A stretch of 64,000 bases of DNA from Polyangiaceae bacterium (GCA_019637265.1 JAHBVY010000015.1:18620-82619); one strand, 5' to 3'. Positions 25,778 through 35,443 are shown, counted from the first letter of the stretch. A program made the numbers and translations. Notes: generated by a model from the letters alone, not told the origin.

Positions 25778-26164
25778 ATGTCATCTACTCCGCCCATCAC
25801 TGTCGCCACTGAAGATCGTCAAGAGCTCCAGAAGCTCGTCGAGCGACACTCTGGGAGTGAGGTCGCCGAGCTGCTCGAGGTGGAGCTCGATCGGGCCAAG
25901 GTGGTGCCCCTCAGCGAGGTGCCGCAGGGCACCGTGGTGATGAACAGCGACGTGGAGTACGAGGACACCAGCTCGCACCAACGTCGTCAGCTTCGCTTGG
26001 TTTTTCCGTCCGACGCCGATCCGGAGGCGGGCCGCATCTCGGTGATGGCGCCGCTCGGCTGCGCGCTGCTCGGCCTCACGGTGGGCCAGGAGATCGACTG
26101 GCAGATGCCCGGCGGTCAGCGGCGCCTGCGCGTGATCTCGGTGACGCGCGCGCCCGCTCAATAA
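25778..26164 (+). CDS. rnk: Rnk-like nucleoside diphosphate kinase regulator (GreA/GreB C-terminal fold)
   Basis: A 128-residue protein of the Rnk/GreA-B C-terminal family, which binds RNA polymerase near the secondary channel. The C-terminal half holds the FKBP-like fold (TVVMNSDVEYEDT, RQLRLVFPSDADPEAGRISV, MAPLGCALLGLTVGQEIDW), and a short N-terminal helical segment stands in for the Gre coiled coil. The start is ATG 25778 with AAAAGAGG 8 nt upstream; a longer frame from 25601 has no support. The gap before it (25462-25777) contains nothing else I can identify. Confidence 0.8.
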   Translation: MSSTPPITVATEDRQELQKLVERHSGSEVAELLEVELDRAKVVPLSEVPQGTVVMNSDVEYEDTSSHQRRQLRLVFPSDADPEAGRISVMAPLGCALLGLTVGQEIDWQMPGGQRRLRVISVTRAPAQ

Positions 26165-26255
26165 TCAGCCAGGCAGACTAGCGGTGTACGCTGGGATCGT
26201 TTGGGGGGTCGGAGGCGCCGCGAGTGAGCTGGCGGCGCTCCCACGGCGCCTAAGA

Positions 26256-26774
26256 TCACTGTTTGACGATCTGAGCTTCGATGCTCAAGGTCACCTTCTT
26301 CCCCACGAGCACGCCGCCCGCCTCGAGCACCTGGTTCCACCCGAGACCAAACGCCTCTCGCTCGAGCTGTCCGCTGAGGCTGAAGCCGATGCGTTCCTTG
26401 CCCCAGGGGTCCTTCGCAGGGCCCTCGATCTCACCCGTGAGCGTGACCTCAGCGGTCTTGTCGCGAATCGTCAGGTTGCCTGTGACGCTCAGCTTGGAGC
26501 CTTGCGCCTCCACCCGCGTCGACTCGAAGCTGAGCTTGGGGAAGCGCTCCGCGTCGAAGAAGTCCGCTGATTTCAGGTGAGCGTCGCGCTGCGGCTCGCT
26601 CGTGTCGATGCTGTTCACGTCGACGTCGGCGCGGACCTTCGCGGCGCTGAGCGCGCTTGGGTCGAGCTCCACCTGCGCGTCGAAGCTCGTGAAGCGACCG
26701 TGAACCGTGCTGATCATCATGTGCTTCACGCTGAAGCTGACCTGTGAGTGAGTCTTATCGATAGCCCAAGTCAT
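26256..26774 (-). CDS. YceI-like lipid-binding protein
   Basis: A 172-residue YceI-family protein, a lipocalin-like barrel that binds polyisoprenoids or related lipids. It begins MTWAIDKTHSQVSFSVKHM and has VHGRFTSFDAQVELD, INTSEPQRDAHLKSADFFD-type and FPKLSFESTRV signatures. No signal peptide is seen, so this copy is probably cytoplasmic, unlike E. coli YceI. The start is ATG 26774 with GGAGAG upstream; the extended frame to 26864 lacks a signal sequence too. It converges with rnk. Confidence 0.85.
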   Translation of the reverse strand: MTWAIDKTHSQVSFSVKHMMISTVHGRFTSFDAQVELDPSALSAAKVRADVDVNSIDTSEPQRDAHLKSADFFDAERFPKLSFESTRVEAQGSKLSVTGNLTIRDKTAEVTLTGEIEGPAKDPWGKERIGFSLSGQLEREAFGLGWNQVLEAGGVLVGKKVTLSIEAQIVKQ

Positions 26775-26962
26775 GTGTCTCTCCGTCCCGGGGTGCTGTG
26801 CCCGGGTGGGGAGCAATATGTGCCGGGCCACCGTGGTTGCCGAGGGGGTGAGCTCGGGACGCACTGTTTCACGTAGCGGTCTGTTCGGTACGCTGGCTGC
26901 TCCTCCGTGCGCCTTCAGCGCAGTGAGGCAGGGTCCACCGAGCGCCGGTGTTGGTGTTCACA

Positions 26963-26990
26963 CGAGGGGCGGCCGCGGGGGGCCGCCCCC
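26963..26990. repeat. REP-like hairpin
   Basis: AGGGGCGGCCGCGGGGGGCCGCCCCC belongs to the REP-like family of this window and lies just downstream of the EF-hand lipoprotein gene, where it could also act as its terminator. Confidence 0.5.
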
Positions 26991-27010
26991 GCAGGAGGCT
27001 GGCGCAGCGC

Positions 27011-27748
27011 TCAGCGGTAGGGCAGGTGCACGTCGATCACGGTGCCGGTGCGCTTCACGCCGGCGCCGTCCTCGAAGGTGAAGGCGGCGCGCTCGATGCC
27101 GCAGTTGCCGCGCGCGTCGCAGCGGGCGTCGCGCCAGAACGAGAGCTCGATCGCCACCACCCCGCGCGACGCCAGGGACGTCAGCTCACCTGGCGTCGAC
27201 AGCCGGTCCCCATCGTCAGCCCATAGGACCAACTTCGAGAAGGCGGCGTCCTGAGCGTCGATGCGCCCATCGCCGTTGTCGTCGAGCTCGGCCAGCACCT
27301 GAAAGCCGTGCTGAGCGCGCGCGCCGGACTGCAGCGTGACCGCGCTGCCGAACAGCTCCAGGCCGCTCGTGATGCGCCCGTCGCCGTCGCGATCCAGCGC
27401 GAGCCAGGGGGTGCGCGCGGTGGGCCAGTCGCTCGCGTGGCAGACGCCGTCGCCGGTCAGGTCGAACGCGGCGTGCCCGCCAGACTGGTAGCGCGGCTCG
27501 GTGCCGTCGAACGAGAGCACCAGCGGGGTCCCACCGACGCCTTGTTGCTCGGGCGGCGGCTCCTCTTCTTCCTCCTCCTCGCTGGTGGCGCCGCCAGCGC
27601 CACCAGCTCCGCCCGTGCCTTCCTCCTCCTCGTCGCCCTCCTTGCGGAGCTCGGACTGCTCGGTGGATTCGTCGTCCACCTCCGCGAGGCAGCCGGAGCC
27701 AAAGGTGCAAGCCGTGAGGAGCAGAAGCCAAGTGAGTCGGTGAGTCAT
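27011..27748 (-). CDS. EF-hand-containing lipoprotein
   Basis: A 245-residue predicted lipoprotein. The signal peptide MTHRLTWLLLLTACTFGSGC has a lipobox at FGSGC. A very acidic linker with poly-Glu and GGAGGAGG follows. The C-terminal half has two EF-hand-like calcium loops, DRDGDGRITSGLE and DDNGDGRIDAQD. A third DLTGDGVC segment is a weaker candidate. The acidic and EF-hand features suggest calcium binding at the cell surface. The start is ATG 27748 with GGGGTGAG just upstream. It is divergent from the gene at 28187, and the 438-nt gap between them holds a long inverted repeat. Confidence 0.8.
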   Translation of the reverse strand: MTHRLTWLLLLTACTFGSGCLAEVDDESTEQSELRKEGDEEEEGTGGAGGAGGATSEEEEEEEPPPEQQGVGGTPLVLSFDGTEPRYQSGGHAAFDLTGDGVCHASDWPTARTPWLALDRDGDGRITSGLELFGSAVTLQSGARAQHGFQVLAELDDNGDGRIDAQDAAFSKLVLWADDGDRLSTPGELTSLASRGVVAIELSFWRDARCDARGNCGIERAAFTFEDGAGVKRTGTVIDVHLPYR

Positions 27749-27768
27749 GCTCACCCCTAGAGCAGGCT

Positions 27769-27842
27769 CTGTGCCAGCCCCGCGTAGAACCAAAACACAA
27801 GTAATAATCGATAGATACAAGATTGCTTCGGGGCTGGCACAG
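27769..27842. repeat. Perfect 14-bp inverted repeat with 46-nt AT-rich loop
   Basis: CTGTGCCAGCCCCG (27769-27782) pairs with CGGGGCTGGCACAG (27829-27842). The loop is unusually AT-rich (ACAAGTAATAATCGATAGAT). A further half copy (GCTGGCACAGGGC) lies at ~27889. It sits between two divergent genes and may be a regulatory site or a small mobile-repeat relic. Confidence 0.5.
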
Positions 27843-28186
27843 CCTGGCACGGCCTCTCGTCCAACCCCCAGACCCGCGCGCTCCACGCTGGCACAGGGCT
27901 GCACACCGCGGTCCCCGCACCGCTCGTCACCCGGTCGCTGCCGGTCGCCATTCGGAGCCCACGCCTTCAGCCCTGCTCGAAGAGCACGCCGCGATCACAC
28001 CGTGCTCGCGTTTGGTTGGCAACTCCCCGCGCCAGCCGCCGAACCAGACCCGCCGCGCGTCCCCTACCCAAGTCTCCGGGTGGCGCGCGGTGCCTTGGCG
28101 CGCCGTCTGCGCGGCCTCGAGCATTTTCTTCGCAACTCACCCGGCGCCTCGCCGACCCCCCACTCGCCCAAAAACAGGAGGCACGC

Positions 28187-28627
28187 ATGACGACTCGTAT
28201 TCACTCTGGACCATCTCCCAACGTCTCGGCCGCCCCCACCGCGGCCCGCACCACCCCGCCCCCGGCCCGCCCCTTCAAGGCGGTGATGGACGCGAGCGCT
28301 GGCGCGGTGGTGACCGGTGCCGAAGCCACCCTGCGCGGTCTCCCGGGTGGCCCCGTGCTCGCCGCTGCGGTGCGCTCGACGCCGGTCTCCGGTGCCCACT
28401 CGGCGGAGGGCTCCGCGGGGACCGCCTCGGGCGGCAGTGGTGCTGGCGGGGCAGGTGGTGAGCGCTCTCAGATCGAGGGTGCTATGGAGCAGCACGCCGA
28501 GCAGAACCTCTACTACCTCGAGCTGCAGTCGCGCATCGCGGCGGAGTCTCGCGCCTACTCGGCGATGAGCAACGTGCTCAAGGCGCGGCACGACACCGTC
28601 AAGAACGCGATCGGGAACATCCGATAG
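28187..28627 (+). CDS. Small protein of unknown function with helical C terminus
   Basis: A 146-residue protein. The N-terminal ~95 residues are low-complexity, rich in Ala, Pro, Gly and Ser. The last ~50 residues are a predicted helix pair ending NVLKARHDTVKNAIGNIR. The layout (disordered N terminus, short helical hairpin) recalls needle or inner-rod proteins of secretion systems, but no secretion genes lie nearby, so I do not assign that. The start is ATG 28187 with AGGAGG at 7-nt spacing. It is followed 50 nt later by a second small protein in the same direction. Confidence 0.6.
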   Translation: MTTRIHSGPSPNVSAAPTAARTTPPPARPFKAVMDASAGAVVTGAEATLRGLPGGPVLAAAVRSTPVSGAHSAEGSAGTASGGSGAGGAGGERSQIEGAMEQHAEQNLYYLELQSRIAAESRAYSAMSNVLKARHDTVKNAIGNIR

Positions 28628-28677
28628 CCGCAACAAGCACCCCCGGGCGAGCGGATTTCGTCTAGATTGGAGAGCGT

Positions 28678-29028
28678 ATGGGTATCGACGGCATGGGCGG
28701 GAGTGGCAAGCCGGGTGGGGTGCTGCCACCTCCCTCGCCATCGGGTGCACCGGGAGCCACCGGGGAGAGCTTCAAGCTCGACGCGGCGGAGGCTCCGGTC
28801 GCCGCGCCGGAGCTGAGCCCGGCCCTGCAGCAACTCCAGGCTGGGGAAATCAACCTCGATCAGTACCTGGACCTTCAGGTCGATGGCGCCGTCGCTCACC
28901 TCGAGGGCAAGCTCAGCGTGAGTGAGCTCTCGGTGGTGCGCGACACGCTGCGTGAGCAGCTGGTCAGCGATCCGGTGTTGGTCGAGCTCACGACGCGCGC
29001 CACGGGGATATCACCGACGGACTCCTGA
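28678..29028 (+). CDS. Small protein of unknown function
   Basis: A 116-residue protein with a Gly/Pro-rich N terminus (GGSGKPGG, PPPSPSGAPG) and a helical C-terminal ~70 residues (LSPALQQLQAGEINLDQYLD and onward). GGAGAG precedes the ATG. It lies between the small helical protein and the PEP-utilising-enzyme-like gene, which begins 21 nt after its stop, so the three are probably one transcript. No family recognised. Confidence 0.6.
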   Translation: MGIDGMGGSGKPGGVLPPPSPSGAPGATGESFKLDAAEAPVAAPELSPALQQLQAGEINLDQYLDLQVDGAVAHLEGKLSVSELSVVRDTLREQLVSDPVLVELTTRATGISPTDS

Positions 29029-29049
29029 GCCTTCTGCTATCCCGAGGGG

Positions 29050-31635
29050 ATGGCACGCTTTGGCCGCAGCCGCTTGGTCTCCCTCACGCCGCTCGGGGAG
29101 CTGAGCGGCGCGCGTCGTGAGGACGTGGGCACCCGCGGTGAGGAGCTGCGCGCCTGCCAGTTGCGTGGGGTGCCGGTGGTGAGCACTTGGGTGCTGCCCG
29201 GCGCGGTCCACCAGGCGTTGGTGGAGCAGGAGCTGCCGGAGGGGCACGACCTGGCCTCGCTGCTGCGCCACATCGATCGTCCGCGCGGCCTCGAGCGCGC
29301 GGCGCGGGCTCACCGTCGCCTGCTGCGCGTCGAGCTCCCGATCACGCTCGCGGCCGAGCTCGCCACCTTCTGGCAAGAGCACGGGGCCGAGGCAGAGGGG
29401 GGAGTGAGCGTCAGCACCAGCCCCAGTTTGTCGCGGGCGCTGGCGGGGCACTCGGGGCTCATCGAGACGTGGACGGGGATCCGCTCGCCGGCGGAGCTCG
29501 CCGCCGCCATCCGTCGCGCGTTCGCGATCACCGTGTTCGAGACCACGCTGCTCTTCCTCAAGACGCAGCGCGTCCGCGACTTCAGCATGCCGGTGCTGAT
29601 CCAGGCGCTGCCGAAGAGCACCCTCACCGGCTCGATGCTCACGCGAGTGCCGCTGCGTGAAGAGGGAGCCATCTCGGACACGCGGGTGGTGCGCTACTGG
29701 AGCGGCTGGAAGACACCGCCGCGCGAGGGGGTGCGGCGCTCGCGGGTGCTGCGCTTCGATCCGTACGGAAACGTGTTGTCGCGCTCGCGTGAGGCGGGCT
29801 CGAGCGGCGATCAGGGGGACTCCGGGGAGGAGCCGTCGCAGCGCGCCGTGAGCCAGCTGGCGGCGCTGGCGACGCAGGTGAGCCGAGCTGACGAGGCCAC
29901 GCAGATTGGCTTCGTGCTCACCGAGCAGGGGCCCTCGGTGTGGGACGTGGGTGAGGCGACGCGCCTCGTGCAGCTCTCCGGTGGGGAGCCGAGCACGGTG
30001 TGGTCGTTCGCCACGCTGGGGGAGATGCTGCCGGGCGTCACCGCGCCGCTCACCTGGTCGGTCGCGGCGCCGCTCTTGGGGCAGGGGATCGGCAAGGGGT
30101 TTCGTGAGGTGGGGCTCAAGCCGCCGAAGAGCCAGAGCCTGGTGGCGCGGGTGGATGGCCGCGCCTACTTCAACGTCTCGGCGTTCTTCAGCGCCGCCTC
30201 GCAGCTGTCGGCGGTCCACACGCCGAGCCTGATGGAGCTGATGGGGCTGCCGGAGCGTGAGGCGCTGGTGCCGGGCATGGGGCTCGAGCTCCAGGGCTCG
30301 CCGTCGATCGTGCGCTTGCCGCTGGTGCTGCTGCGGCTGGTGCGCGATCAGCGAGCGCTGGCGGACAAGGTGGCCGCCTTCGAGGAGCAGGCGGAGATCC
30401 AGCGGCGCTGGTTGGCCGAGATGGACTTGGCCATTTTGCCTGACGATGCGCTCAAGACCACCTTGGGTGAGACGCACGACTTCTTCAGCCGCACGAGCCA
30501 CCTGCTCATCCACTGCGCGTCGGCGGCGCTCATCGCCTACGTGGCGCTGAAGACGCTGCTCGAGCGGCGCCATCACACCGAAGCGGAGGCGCTCGCGCAG
30601 GCGCTCACCGCGGGGGCTGGGGGGCTCGACACGCTGCACCCGGCGAGCGCGCTGATGAGGGCGCGGGAGGGCCTGCCGCGAGCGACGCCGAGCGATCGAG
30701 AGCGCCCGAATGGCGACGCGGACGCCTCGGATCCTGCCTTCGCAGCGGCGCTGCGCGAGCTGGTGGAGGCGCTGGGCGATCGCGGCACCTTCGAGGCGGA
30801 CCTGTTGCGCCCGCGCTGGCGCGAGGTGCCCGAGGTGCTGGTGGGCCGCTTGCGATCGCTAGCGCAAGAGGACCTGACGAGCCTTCGCAGCGTGGAGCAG
30901 CGGGCGCTGGCGGCGCGCGCGCGGGCGGAGGCGACGCGCGTGCGGGTGAGCGAGCGGCTGAGCTACGTGGAGCGCGCGGCGCTGGAGAGCTTGATCCAGC
31001 GGTTCCAGCGCTTCCTCAAGCTGCGGGAGCGCGCGCGGGTGTGGCTGGCGCGCACCGCGAGCATGTTGCGGCAGGTGGTACAAGAGGCTGACCGTCGCCT
31101 CGCGGGGCTCGATCCAGCGTTCCCGCGTGATGGCGCGTTTTACCTGACCTTCCCGGAGCTCCGCGCGGCGCTCGCGAGTGTCCGCGCGGATTTGGCGCCG
31201 ATCGCGCTCTTGCGCCAGGCGGAGCACGCGGGGCAGCTCACGCGGCCCGATCCGCCGCGGCTGTTCGTCGGGGGGCCGCCGCTCATGGCGGTGCCGCCGC
31301 CGGCGCGCACCGTGCTCCGGGGGCTCCCGGGGGGCGCGGGGGTGGCCACCGGGCGCGCGCGGCTGGTGGGGCTGAGCGGCTCGCGGGGTGAGGCGCCGCC
31401 GCCCGGCGCGATCTTGGTGGTGCGCGCGGCTGACTTGGGCTTGGTGCCGGAGCTCTTGTGGGCGAGTGGTCTGGTGGTGGAGATGGGCGGGCCGCTCAGC
31501 CACCTGGTGGTGGCGGCGCGCGAGCTCGACGTGCCCTGCGTGACGGGGGTGAGGGACACCTTCGCGACCCTCGAGGAGGGCGAGCTGCTCCGCATCGACG
31601 GTGAGCGCGGCGTGGTGGAACGCTTGGATGGCTGA
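29050..31635 (+). CDS. PEP synthase / rifampicin phosphotransferase-like protein
   Basis: An 861-residue protein laid out like PEP synthase and rifampicin phosphotransferase. An N-terminal PPDK/ATP-binding-like region (~1-210) includes [13 protein letters not shown] and [21 protein letters not shown] long, partly helical middle follows. The C-terminal PEP-utiliser mobile (swivelling) domain (~770-855) has its phospho-His in [20 protein letters not shown]. The C-terminal part is well conserved, while the N-terminal ATP-binding part is divergent, so ATP use is uncertain. The substrate is unknown. The last 8 nt overlap the start of the pseudouridine synthase gene. GAGGGG precedes ATG 29050. Confidence 0.75.
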   Translation: MARFGRSRLVSLTPLGELSGARREDVGTRGEELRACQLRGVPVVSTWVLPGAVHQALVEQELPEGHDLASLLRHIDRPRGLERAARAHRRLLRVELPITLAAELATFWQEHGAEAEGGVSVSTSPSLSRALAGHSGLIETWTGIRSPAELAAAIRRAFAITVFETTLLFLKTQRVRDFSMPVLIQALPKSTLTGSMLTRVPLREEGAISDTRVVRYWSGWKTPPREGVRRSRVLRFDPYGNVLSRSREAGSSGDQGDSGEEPSQRAVSQLAALATQVSRADEATQIGFVLTEQGPSVWDVGEATRLVQLSGGEPSTVWSFATLGEMLPGVTAPLTWSVAAPLLGQGIGKGFREVGLKPPKSQSLVARVDGRAYFNVSAFFSAASQLSAVHTPSLMELMGLPEREALVPGMGLELQGSPSIVRLPLVLLRLVRDQRALADKVAAFEEQAEIQRRWLAEMDLAILPDDALKTTLGETHDFFSRTSHLLIHCASAALIAYVALKTLLERRHHTEAEALAQALTAGAGGLDTLHPASALMRAREGLPRATPSDRERPNGDADASDPAFAAALRELVEALGDRGTFEADLLRPRWREVPEVLVGRLRSLAQEDLTSLRSVEQRALAARARAEATRVRVSERLSYVERAALESLIQRFQRFLKLRERARVWLARTASMLRQVVQEADRRLAGLDPAFPRDGAFYLTFPELRAALASVRADLAPIALLRQAEHAGQLTRPDPPRLFVGGPPLMAVPPPARTVLRGLPGGAGVATGRARLVGLSGSRGEAPPPGAILVVRAADLGLVPELLWASGLVVEMGGPLSHLVVAARELDVPCVTGVRDTFATLEEGELLRIDGERGVVERLDG

Positions 31636-32758
31636 GGCGCGGCGGCGCTTGGTGGCGCAGGGTGGCGAGGTGTTGGGGGAGGCGCTGGCTTGGCTGCTCG
31701 AGGAGCGGTCAGTTGACGTGACGGGTGTAAGCGCTGCGGCGCTCGCCGAATCTCAGTCAGTGCATGTGACGGACGCCTGCGCCGCGGCGCTCCGCGAGGG
31801 GCGCGTGTTCCTCGATGGGCGCCGCTTGGATGGCGAAGCCGCGGCCTTGAGGCTCGGCGTGGGGCAGCGGCTCGAGCTCGCGGAGCCGGCGTGCAACACG
31901 GAGGAGGCGCCCCGTGTGCTGCTGGAGCACGCCGGGGCGCTGCTGGTTTACAAGCCGAGCGGGCTGCCCAGCGAGGGTGACCGCCGCTCGGTGGACTCAC
32001 TGGTCAGTCGGCTTGGCGAGATGCTGGGCCAGCCGGTGCACGCCGTGAGCCGGCTGGACGCCGAGGTGAGCGGCGTGACGTTGGTGGCCGTCGGTGCCGC
32101 GGGGAAACAGCGAGCGGCGGCGTGGCTCGCGGCGGGGCGCGTGGAGCGGCACTACGTGGGCGTGGTGCGCGGCGCGCCCGAGCCCCGCGCTGGGACGCAT
32201 CGCGCGCCGCTCGCCCGGAGCCCGCGCGGGAGAGGCGCGGTGATCGCACCGCACGGCAAGCCCGCGGTGACGCACTACTCCACCGTGGAGGCGCTGCCCC
32301 TCCCTGGCGCCGCGTGGCGCGGTGGGGCGCTTCGCGGCGCCCGCGGTGCGCTTCATAGTGCTCGCGGTGCGCTTCATGGCGCCCACGGTGCGCTTCATGG
32401 CGCCTCCAGTACGCTGGGCGCCGACGGCGCTAGTCAGAGCACCTGTGCATCACGCGTCGCCTTCCGCTTGGAGACGGGGCGCCTGCATCAGATCCGCGCT
32501 CACACGGCGCATGCTGGTCACCCGCTGCTCGGCGATCCGCTGTACGGCGGCCCCACCGCGCTGGTGCTCCCCAGTGGTCAGGTGATCGATCTAAACCGCG
32601 TGCTGCTCCACGCGAGCTGCGTGGTGCTCCACACCGAAGCTGGCCCCCTCCGCGGAGCCAGCCCGGAGCCCGCCCTGTTCGACGCGATCCGCGCCGCCTC
32701 GCCTGAGGGCGGCCACGGGGAGCCACCCCCTACCTGCGGTGGAGGTCACCTAGGCTGA
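31628..32758 (+). CDS. RluA-family pseudouridine synthase
   Basis: A 376-residue RNA pseudouridine synthase. The ATG (31628) overlaps the stop of the preceding gene. An N-terminal S4-like/short leader is followed by the catalytic domain: [14 protein letters not shown], then the catalytic Asp in [17 protein letters not shown], and the C-terminal [20 protein letters not shown] box. The domain is interrupted by an insertion of about 40 residues rich in Ala, Leu, Gly and His, coded by a 21-bp tandem repeat. The target uridine is not predictable. Confidence 0.85.
   Translation: MAEARRRLVAQGGEVLGEALAWLLEERSVDVTGVSAAALAESQSVHVTDACAAALREGRVFLDGRRLDGEAAALRLGVGQRLELAEPACNTEEAPRVLLEHAGALLVYKPSGLPSEGDRRSVDSLVSRLGEMLGQPVHAVSRLDAEVSGVTLVAVGAAGKQRAAAWLAAGRVERHYVGVVRGAPEPRAGTHRAPLARSPRGRGAVIAPHGKPAVTHYSTVEALPLPGAAWRGGALRGARGALHSARGALHGAHGALHGASSTLGADGASQSTCASRVAFRLETGRLHQIRAHTAHAGHPLLGDPLYGGPTALVLPSGQVIDLNRVLLHASCVVLHTEAGPLRGASPEPALFDAIRAASPEGGHGEPPPTCGGGHLG
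32342..32404 (+). repeat. Three 21-bp tandem units inside the pseudouridine synthase gene
   Basis: Units at 32342, 32363 and 32384 (CGCGGTGCGCTTCATGGCGC plus one base, with small changes) encode repeated GALHGA-type residues within the catalytic domain. The in-frame unit length means copy-number changes would not shift the frame. Confidence 0.75.
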
Positions 32759-32786
32759 CGAGCAGTCCAGCGCCACGCAGCGCGCT

Positions 32787-32805
32787 GCCAAACCCCCCAA
32801 CCCCC
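32787..32805. repeat. Dispersed GCCAAACCCCCnAA motif
   Basis: GCCAAACCCCCCAACCCCC lies between the pseudouridine synthase and kinase genes; it is a variant of the 18-bp motif at 58031 and 46021. Confidence 0.45.
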
Positions 32806-32812
32806 GAGGGGC

Positions 32813-34576
32813 TCAGTTACAGCTCGAGATGGCTGAGTTCAGCGCGGCGCTGCCGGCGCCCATGCCGGTGGCGGCGGCGTGGATGGCCTTGGCTTGGCCG
32901 CAGTTGCCGTTGAACGCAGCGGCCTTGGCGGCGCCGGGTGCCGATGAACGGACGCGCGACTGGCACTGCGCCTTCTTCGCGGCGTCCGTGCAGCTGCGGT
33001 AGAGGCCGGCGGCGGCGGTGGGGTTGCCCGCGGCGCTGATGCACTGGTCGCAGGCGGCGGTGTTCGTCTGGGGCGAGGGCGTGGGGCTGGCCTTGGGCGT
33101 GGGGCCCGGGGTGGGGCTGGCCTTGGGCGTGGGGCTGGGGCTTGGTGAGGGGCTCGTACCACCTGCGGCCGCCTCGCCGTTGTCGTCGCCCGAGTCGTCG
33201 CCGGTGGGCGGCGTCTCCGGCGTGACCTCGGTCGCGGTGCCGCCCGAGGTGATGCCACCCTCCGCGGGCTCGATGATGATGCCGGTGGGGCCGTCGTCCT
33301 TCTTGCCGCTGAGTACCACGACCGCGATGATCGCGATGGCCAGCAGCCCGAGCACCCCAGCGAGCCCGAAGATGAGGCCCTTACCACCCCCGCCAGGATC
33401 CTGACGTGGCGGCGGCGGAGGTGGCATCCCCATCACGGGAGGGCCGCCCATGGGGCCCATCGGTGGCCCACCCATCGGCGGTCCACCCATCGCCATCGGT
33501 GCGCCCATCGCAGCCATGGGCGCGGCGCCGCCGGTCACACCGAAGTCAGGCACCGCAGCCATCGCCGCGGTGCTGGAGCTGCCCAAATCTTCCCCTGCGG
33601 GTGCTTGCTCCACGGTGATCCCGCCGCCACCGGAGAGCTCCGAGTAGAAGACGACCGCTGTTGGCTGACGCTCCTCACGGTCCTTGCTCAGCGCGCGCAT
33701 GATCGCCTGCCGCATGTTCGGCGGCGCGCTCACGCTCTGGGGTGACGCCTCGAACGGCGTCGGCTGCGCCGTCATGTGCTTCGTCGCCCACTCCCAGGGG
33801 GTGTCGGCGTCGAAAGGCAGCTTCCCTGTCAGCATCTCGTAGGCCATCACCCCGAGGGAGTAGATGTCGCTGCGCTGATCGAGCTCTTTCCCGGTGAACT
33901 GCTCCGGGCTCATGTAGGGCGGCGTGCCCAGCACCATGCCTTGCTGGGTGAGCTTCGCCTCCTTCTGGGCGTCCGCCGACTCACTGCGCGCGGCGATGCC
34001 GAAATCCAGCACCTTCACGAAGTCTTGCTCACCGGCGCGCGTGGTGAGGATCACGTTCTCCGGCTTCAGATCGCGGTGCACCACGCCTTGCTTGTGCGCT
34101 TCGTCCAGCGCCCCGCAGATCTGCTTCATCACCTTGAGCACGCGCGCGGGGGGCATCGGCCCCTGCTCCACGATGCGATCGAGCGGCGAGCCGGAGACGA
34201 ACTCCATCGCGATGTACAAGGTGCCGTCGGACATCGACCCGAAGTCGTAGAACTTGATGGTGTTCGGGTGCTCGAGCTGGGAAACCGTGCCGCACTCCCG
34301 ATGGAAGCGCGCGAGCACCGAGGGGTCCTTCGAGAGGTGCGCGTGCAAGGTCTTCACGGCGACCTTGCGCACCGTGGAGCCCATCTGCTGCTCCGCCTCG
34401 TACACGATGCCCATGCCGCCTTCGCCGAGCACGCGCGTCACGCGGTAGCGCCCGCCGACGATCTGGCCGATCATCGGGTCGTCGCCTGCCTCCTGCTGGG
34501 TCGGCAGGATCGCCCCGCACCCAGCGCAGAACCGCGCCCCATCAACGTTCTCGTGGTCGCACGCCTCGCACTTCAT
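32813..34576 (-). CDS. Membrane-anchored Ser/Thr protein kinase with N-terminal zinc ribbon
   Basis: A 587-residue Hanks-type kinase. A zinc ribbon (CEACDHENVDGARFCAGCG) occupies residues 3-21. The kinase domain runs from ~43 to 310: glycine loop GEGGMGIVYEAE, catalytic Lys in RKVAVKTL, HRD motif GVVHRDLKPENV, DFG in KVLDFGIAARS, and GTPPYMSPEQF. A Met/Gly/Pro-rich region is followed by one transmembrane helix (LIFGLAGVLGLLAIAIIAVV, ~398-420). A Pro/Ser/Thr spacer and a small Cys-containing C-terminal domain (CDQCISAAGNP) complete it. The kinase therefore faces the cytoplasm, with a C-terminal domain outside. All catalytic residues are present. Confidence 0.9.
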   Translation of the reverse strand: MKCEACDHENVDGARFCAGCGAILPTQQEAGDDPMIGQIVGGRYRVTRVLGEGGMGIVYEAEQQMGSTVRKVAVKTLHAHLSKDPSVLARFHRECGTVSQLEHPNTIKFYDFGSMSDGTLYIAMEFVSGSPLDRIVEQGPMPPARVLKVMKQICGALDEAHKQGVVHRDLKPENVILTTRAGEQDFVKVLDFGIAARSESADAQKEAKLTQQGMVLGTPPYMSPEQFTGKELDQRSDIYSLGVMAYEMLTGKLPFDADTPWEWATKHMTAQPTPFEASPQSVSAPPNMRQAIMRALSKDREERQPTAVVFYSELSGGGGITVEQAPAGEDLGSSSTAAMAAVPDFGVTGGAAPMAAMGAPMAMGGPPMGGPPMGPMGGPPVMGMPPPPPPRQDPGGGGKGLIFGLAGVLGLLAIAIIAVVVLSGKKDDGPTGIIIEPAEGGITSGGTATEVTPETPPTGDDSGDDNGEAAAGGTSPSPSPSPTPKASPTPGPTPKASPTPSPQTNTAACDQCISAAGNPTAAAGLYRSCTDAAKKAQCQSRVRSSAPGAAKAAAFNGNCGQAKAIHAAATGMGAGSAALNSAISSCN

Positions 34577-34661
34577 GGCACGCGAAGCCTCGCACGGTTG
34601 GCGGGCAATTGGCCACTCTAAGCGGAAAAAGCCATGTCAAGCCGCTGAATCTCGGCGCGGC

Positions 34662-35375
34662 TCACCTAGCTGTGGGCGGTGGTAAGGGCGCTTCGGGAGG
34701 CCACGGCAGCTCCACTTCCGCATCGGTCGCGCGATCCACCAGCACCGCGCGGCGGGCTCGTGGGCTGGCTGGCACCCGAACCCGCGCCCGAACCTCGGCG
34801 CCCTCCGTCATGCTGAGCGGCGCGTGCAGCGGCCGACGCCCGGTCTGTGGGGGCTCCTCCGCACCCAGCCCCGGGAAGTCGAAGCGCACCCGCTCCACCA
34901 GCTCACGCCCGATCCACAGCTCGATGGCGTAGCGCCCCATCCGGCGCTCCGTCACCACGGGCTTGGGGAACAGCAGACGCCGCACACCCTCCACCTTCAC
35001 CTCGCCGCCCTGATGGAGCACCGTGTACTCCCACTGCTCGGCCAGCTGGAGCGGCTCTGGGTCGGGCGGCGCCGAGCGCGATGGCTTGGGCGGCTCCGGC
35101 TGCGCCGCCTCGAGCAGCTCCTCCACGCTCGGAGGGTCGCCGGTGCCCTCCGCCACGGCGTGATCCACCGTGATCCCCGGCGCTTGCACGCGATCATCCG
35201 GGCTGCGCGTCCCCGGTCGCGCGGCGCCACAGCCCATCACCAGCATCGCCAGGCAAACTGACCCAACCGCACGACGGCTCAGCGCTTCACGACGGCGCAG
35301 GGGCTCGAAAGCCAAGCAGCCTGACCAACCCGCGACGCGACGCGGAGCAGGGTGGGCGAGGCTCAGGCAGGGCAC
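34662..35375 (-). CDS. Predicted lipoprotein of unknown function
   Basis: The hydrophobic stretch AVGSVCLAMLVMGC gives a lipobox-like end, followed by a Pro-rich linker and a ~120-residue domain (QWEYTVLHQGGEVKVEGVRR onward) that I do not recognise. With the GTG at 35375 the leader would be ~50 residues, too long for a normal signal peptide. A TTG at 35315 gives a better ~29-residue signal, so the true start is uncertain. It follows the kinase gene in the same orientation. The C terminus is Pro-rich (PPEAPLPPPTAR). Confidence 0.6.
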   Translation of the reverse strand: MPCLSLAHPAPRRVAGWSGCLAFEPLRRREALSRRAVGSVCLAMLVMGCGAARPGTRSPDDRVQAPGITVDHAVAEGTGDPPSVEELLEAAQPEPPKPSRSAPPDPEPLQLAEQWEYTVLHQGGEVKVEGVRRLLFPKPVVTERRMGRYAIELWIGRELVERVRFDFPGLGAEEPPQTGRRPLHAPLSMTEGAEVRARVRVPASPRARRAVLVDRATDAEVELPWPPEAPLPPPTAR

Positions 35376-35443
35376 CGCCTCGCTGTGTCACGGCCGCCAC
35401 GGACTGTAAAGCGCGCGGTGCACCTCCCGCGGCTGCCCTTCAC

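Noticed and set aside
27885..27905. Possible sigma-54 promoter (TGGCACAGGGCTGCA) before the gene at 28187
   Set aside because: The GG-to-GC spacing is one base short of the required pattern.
28187..29028. Type III secretion needle or inner-rod proteins
   Set aside because: Only a loose similarity in helix layout; no secretion genes nearby.
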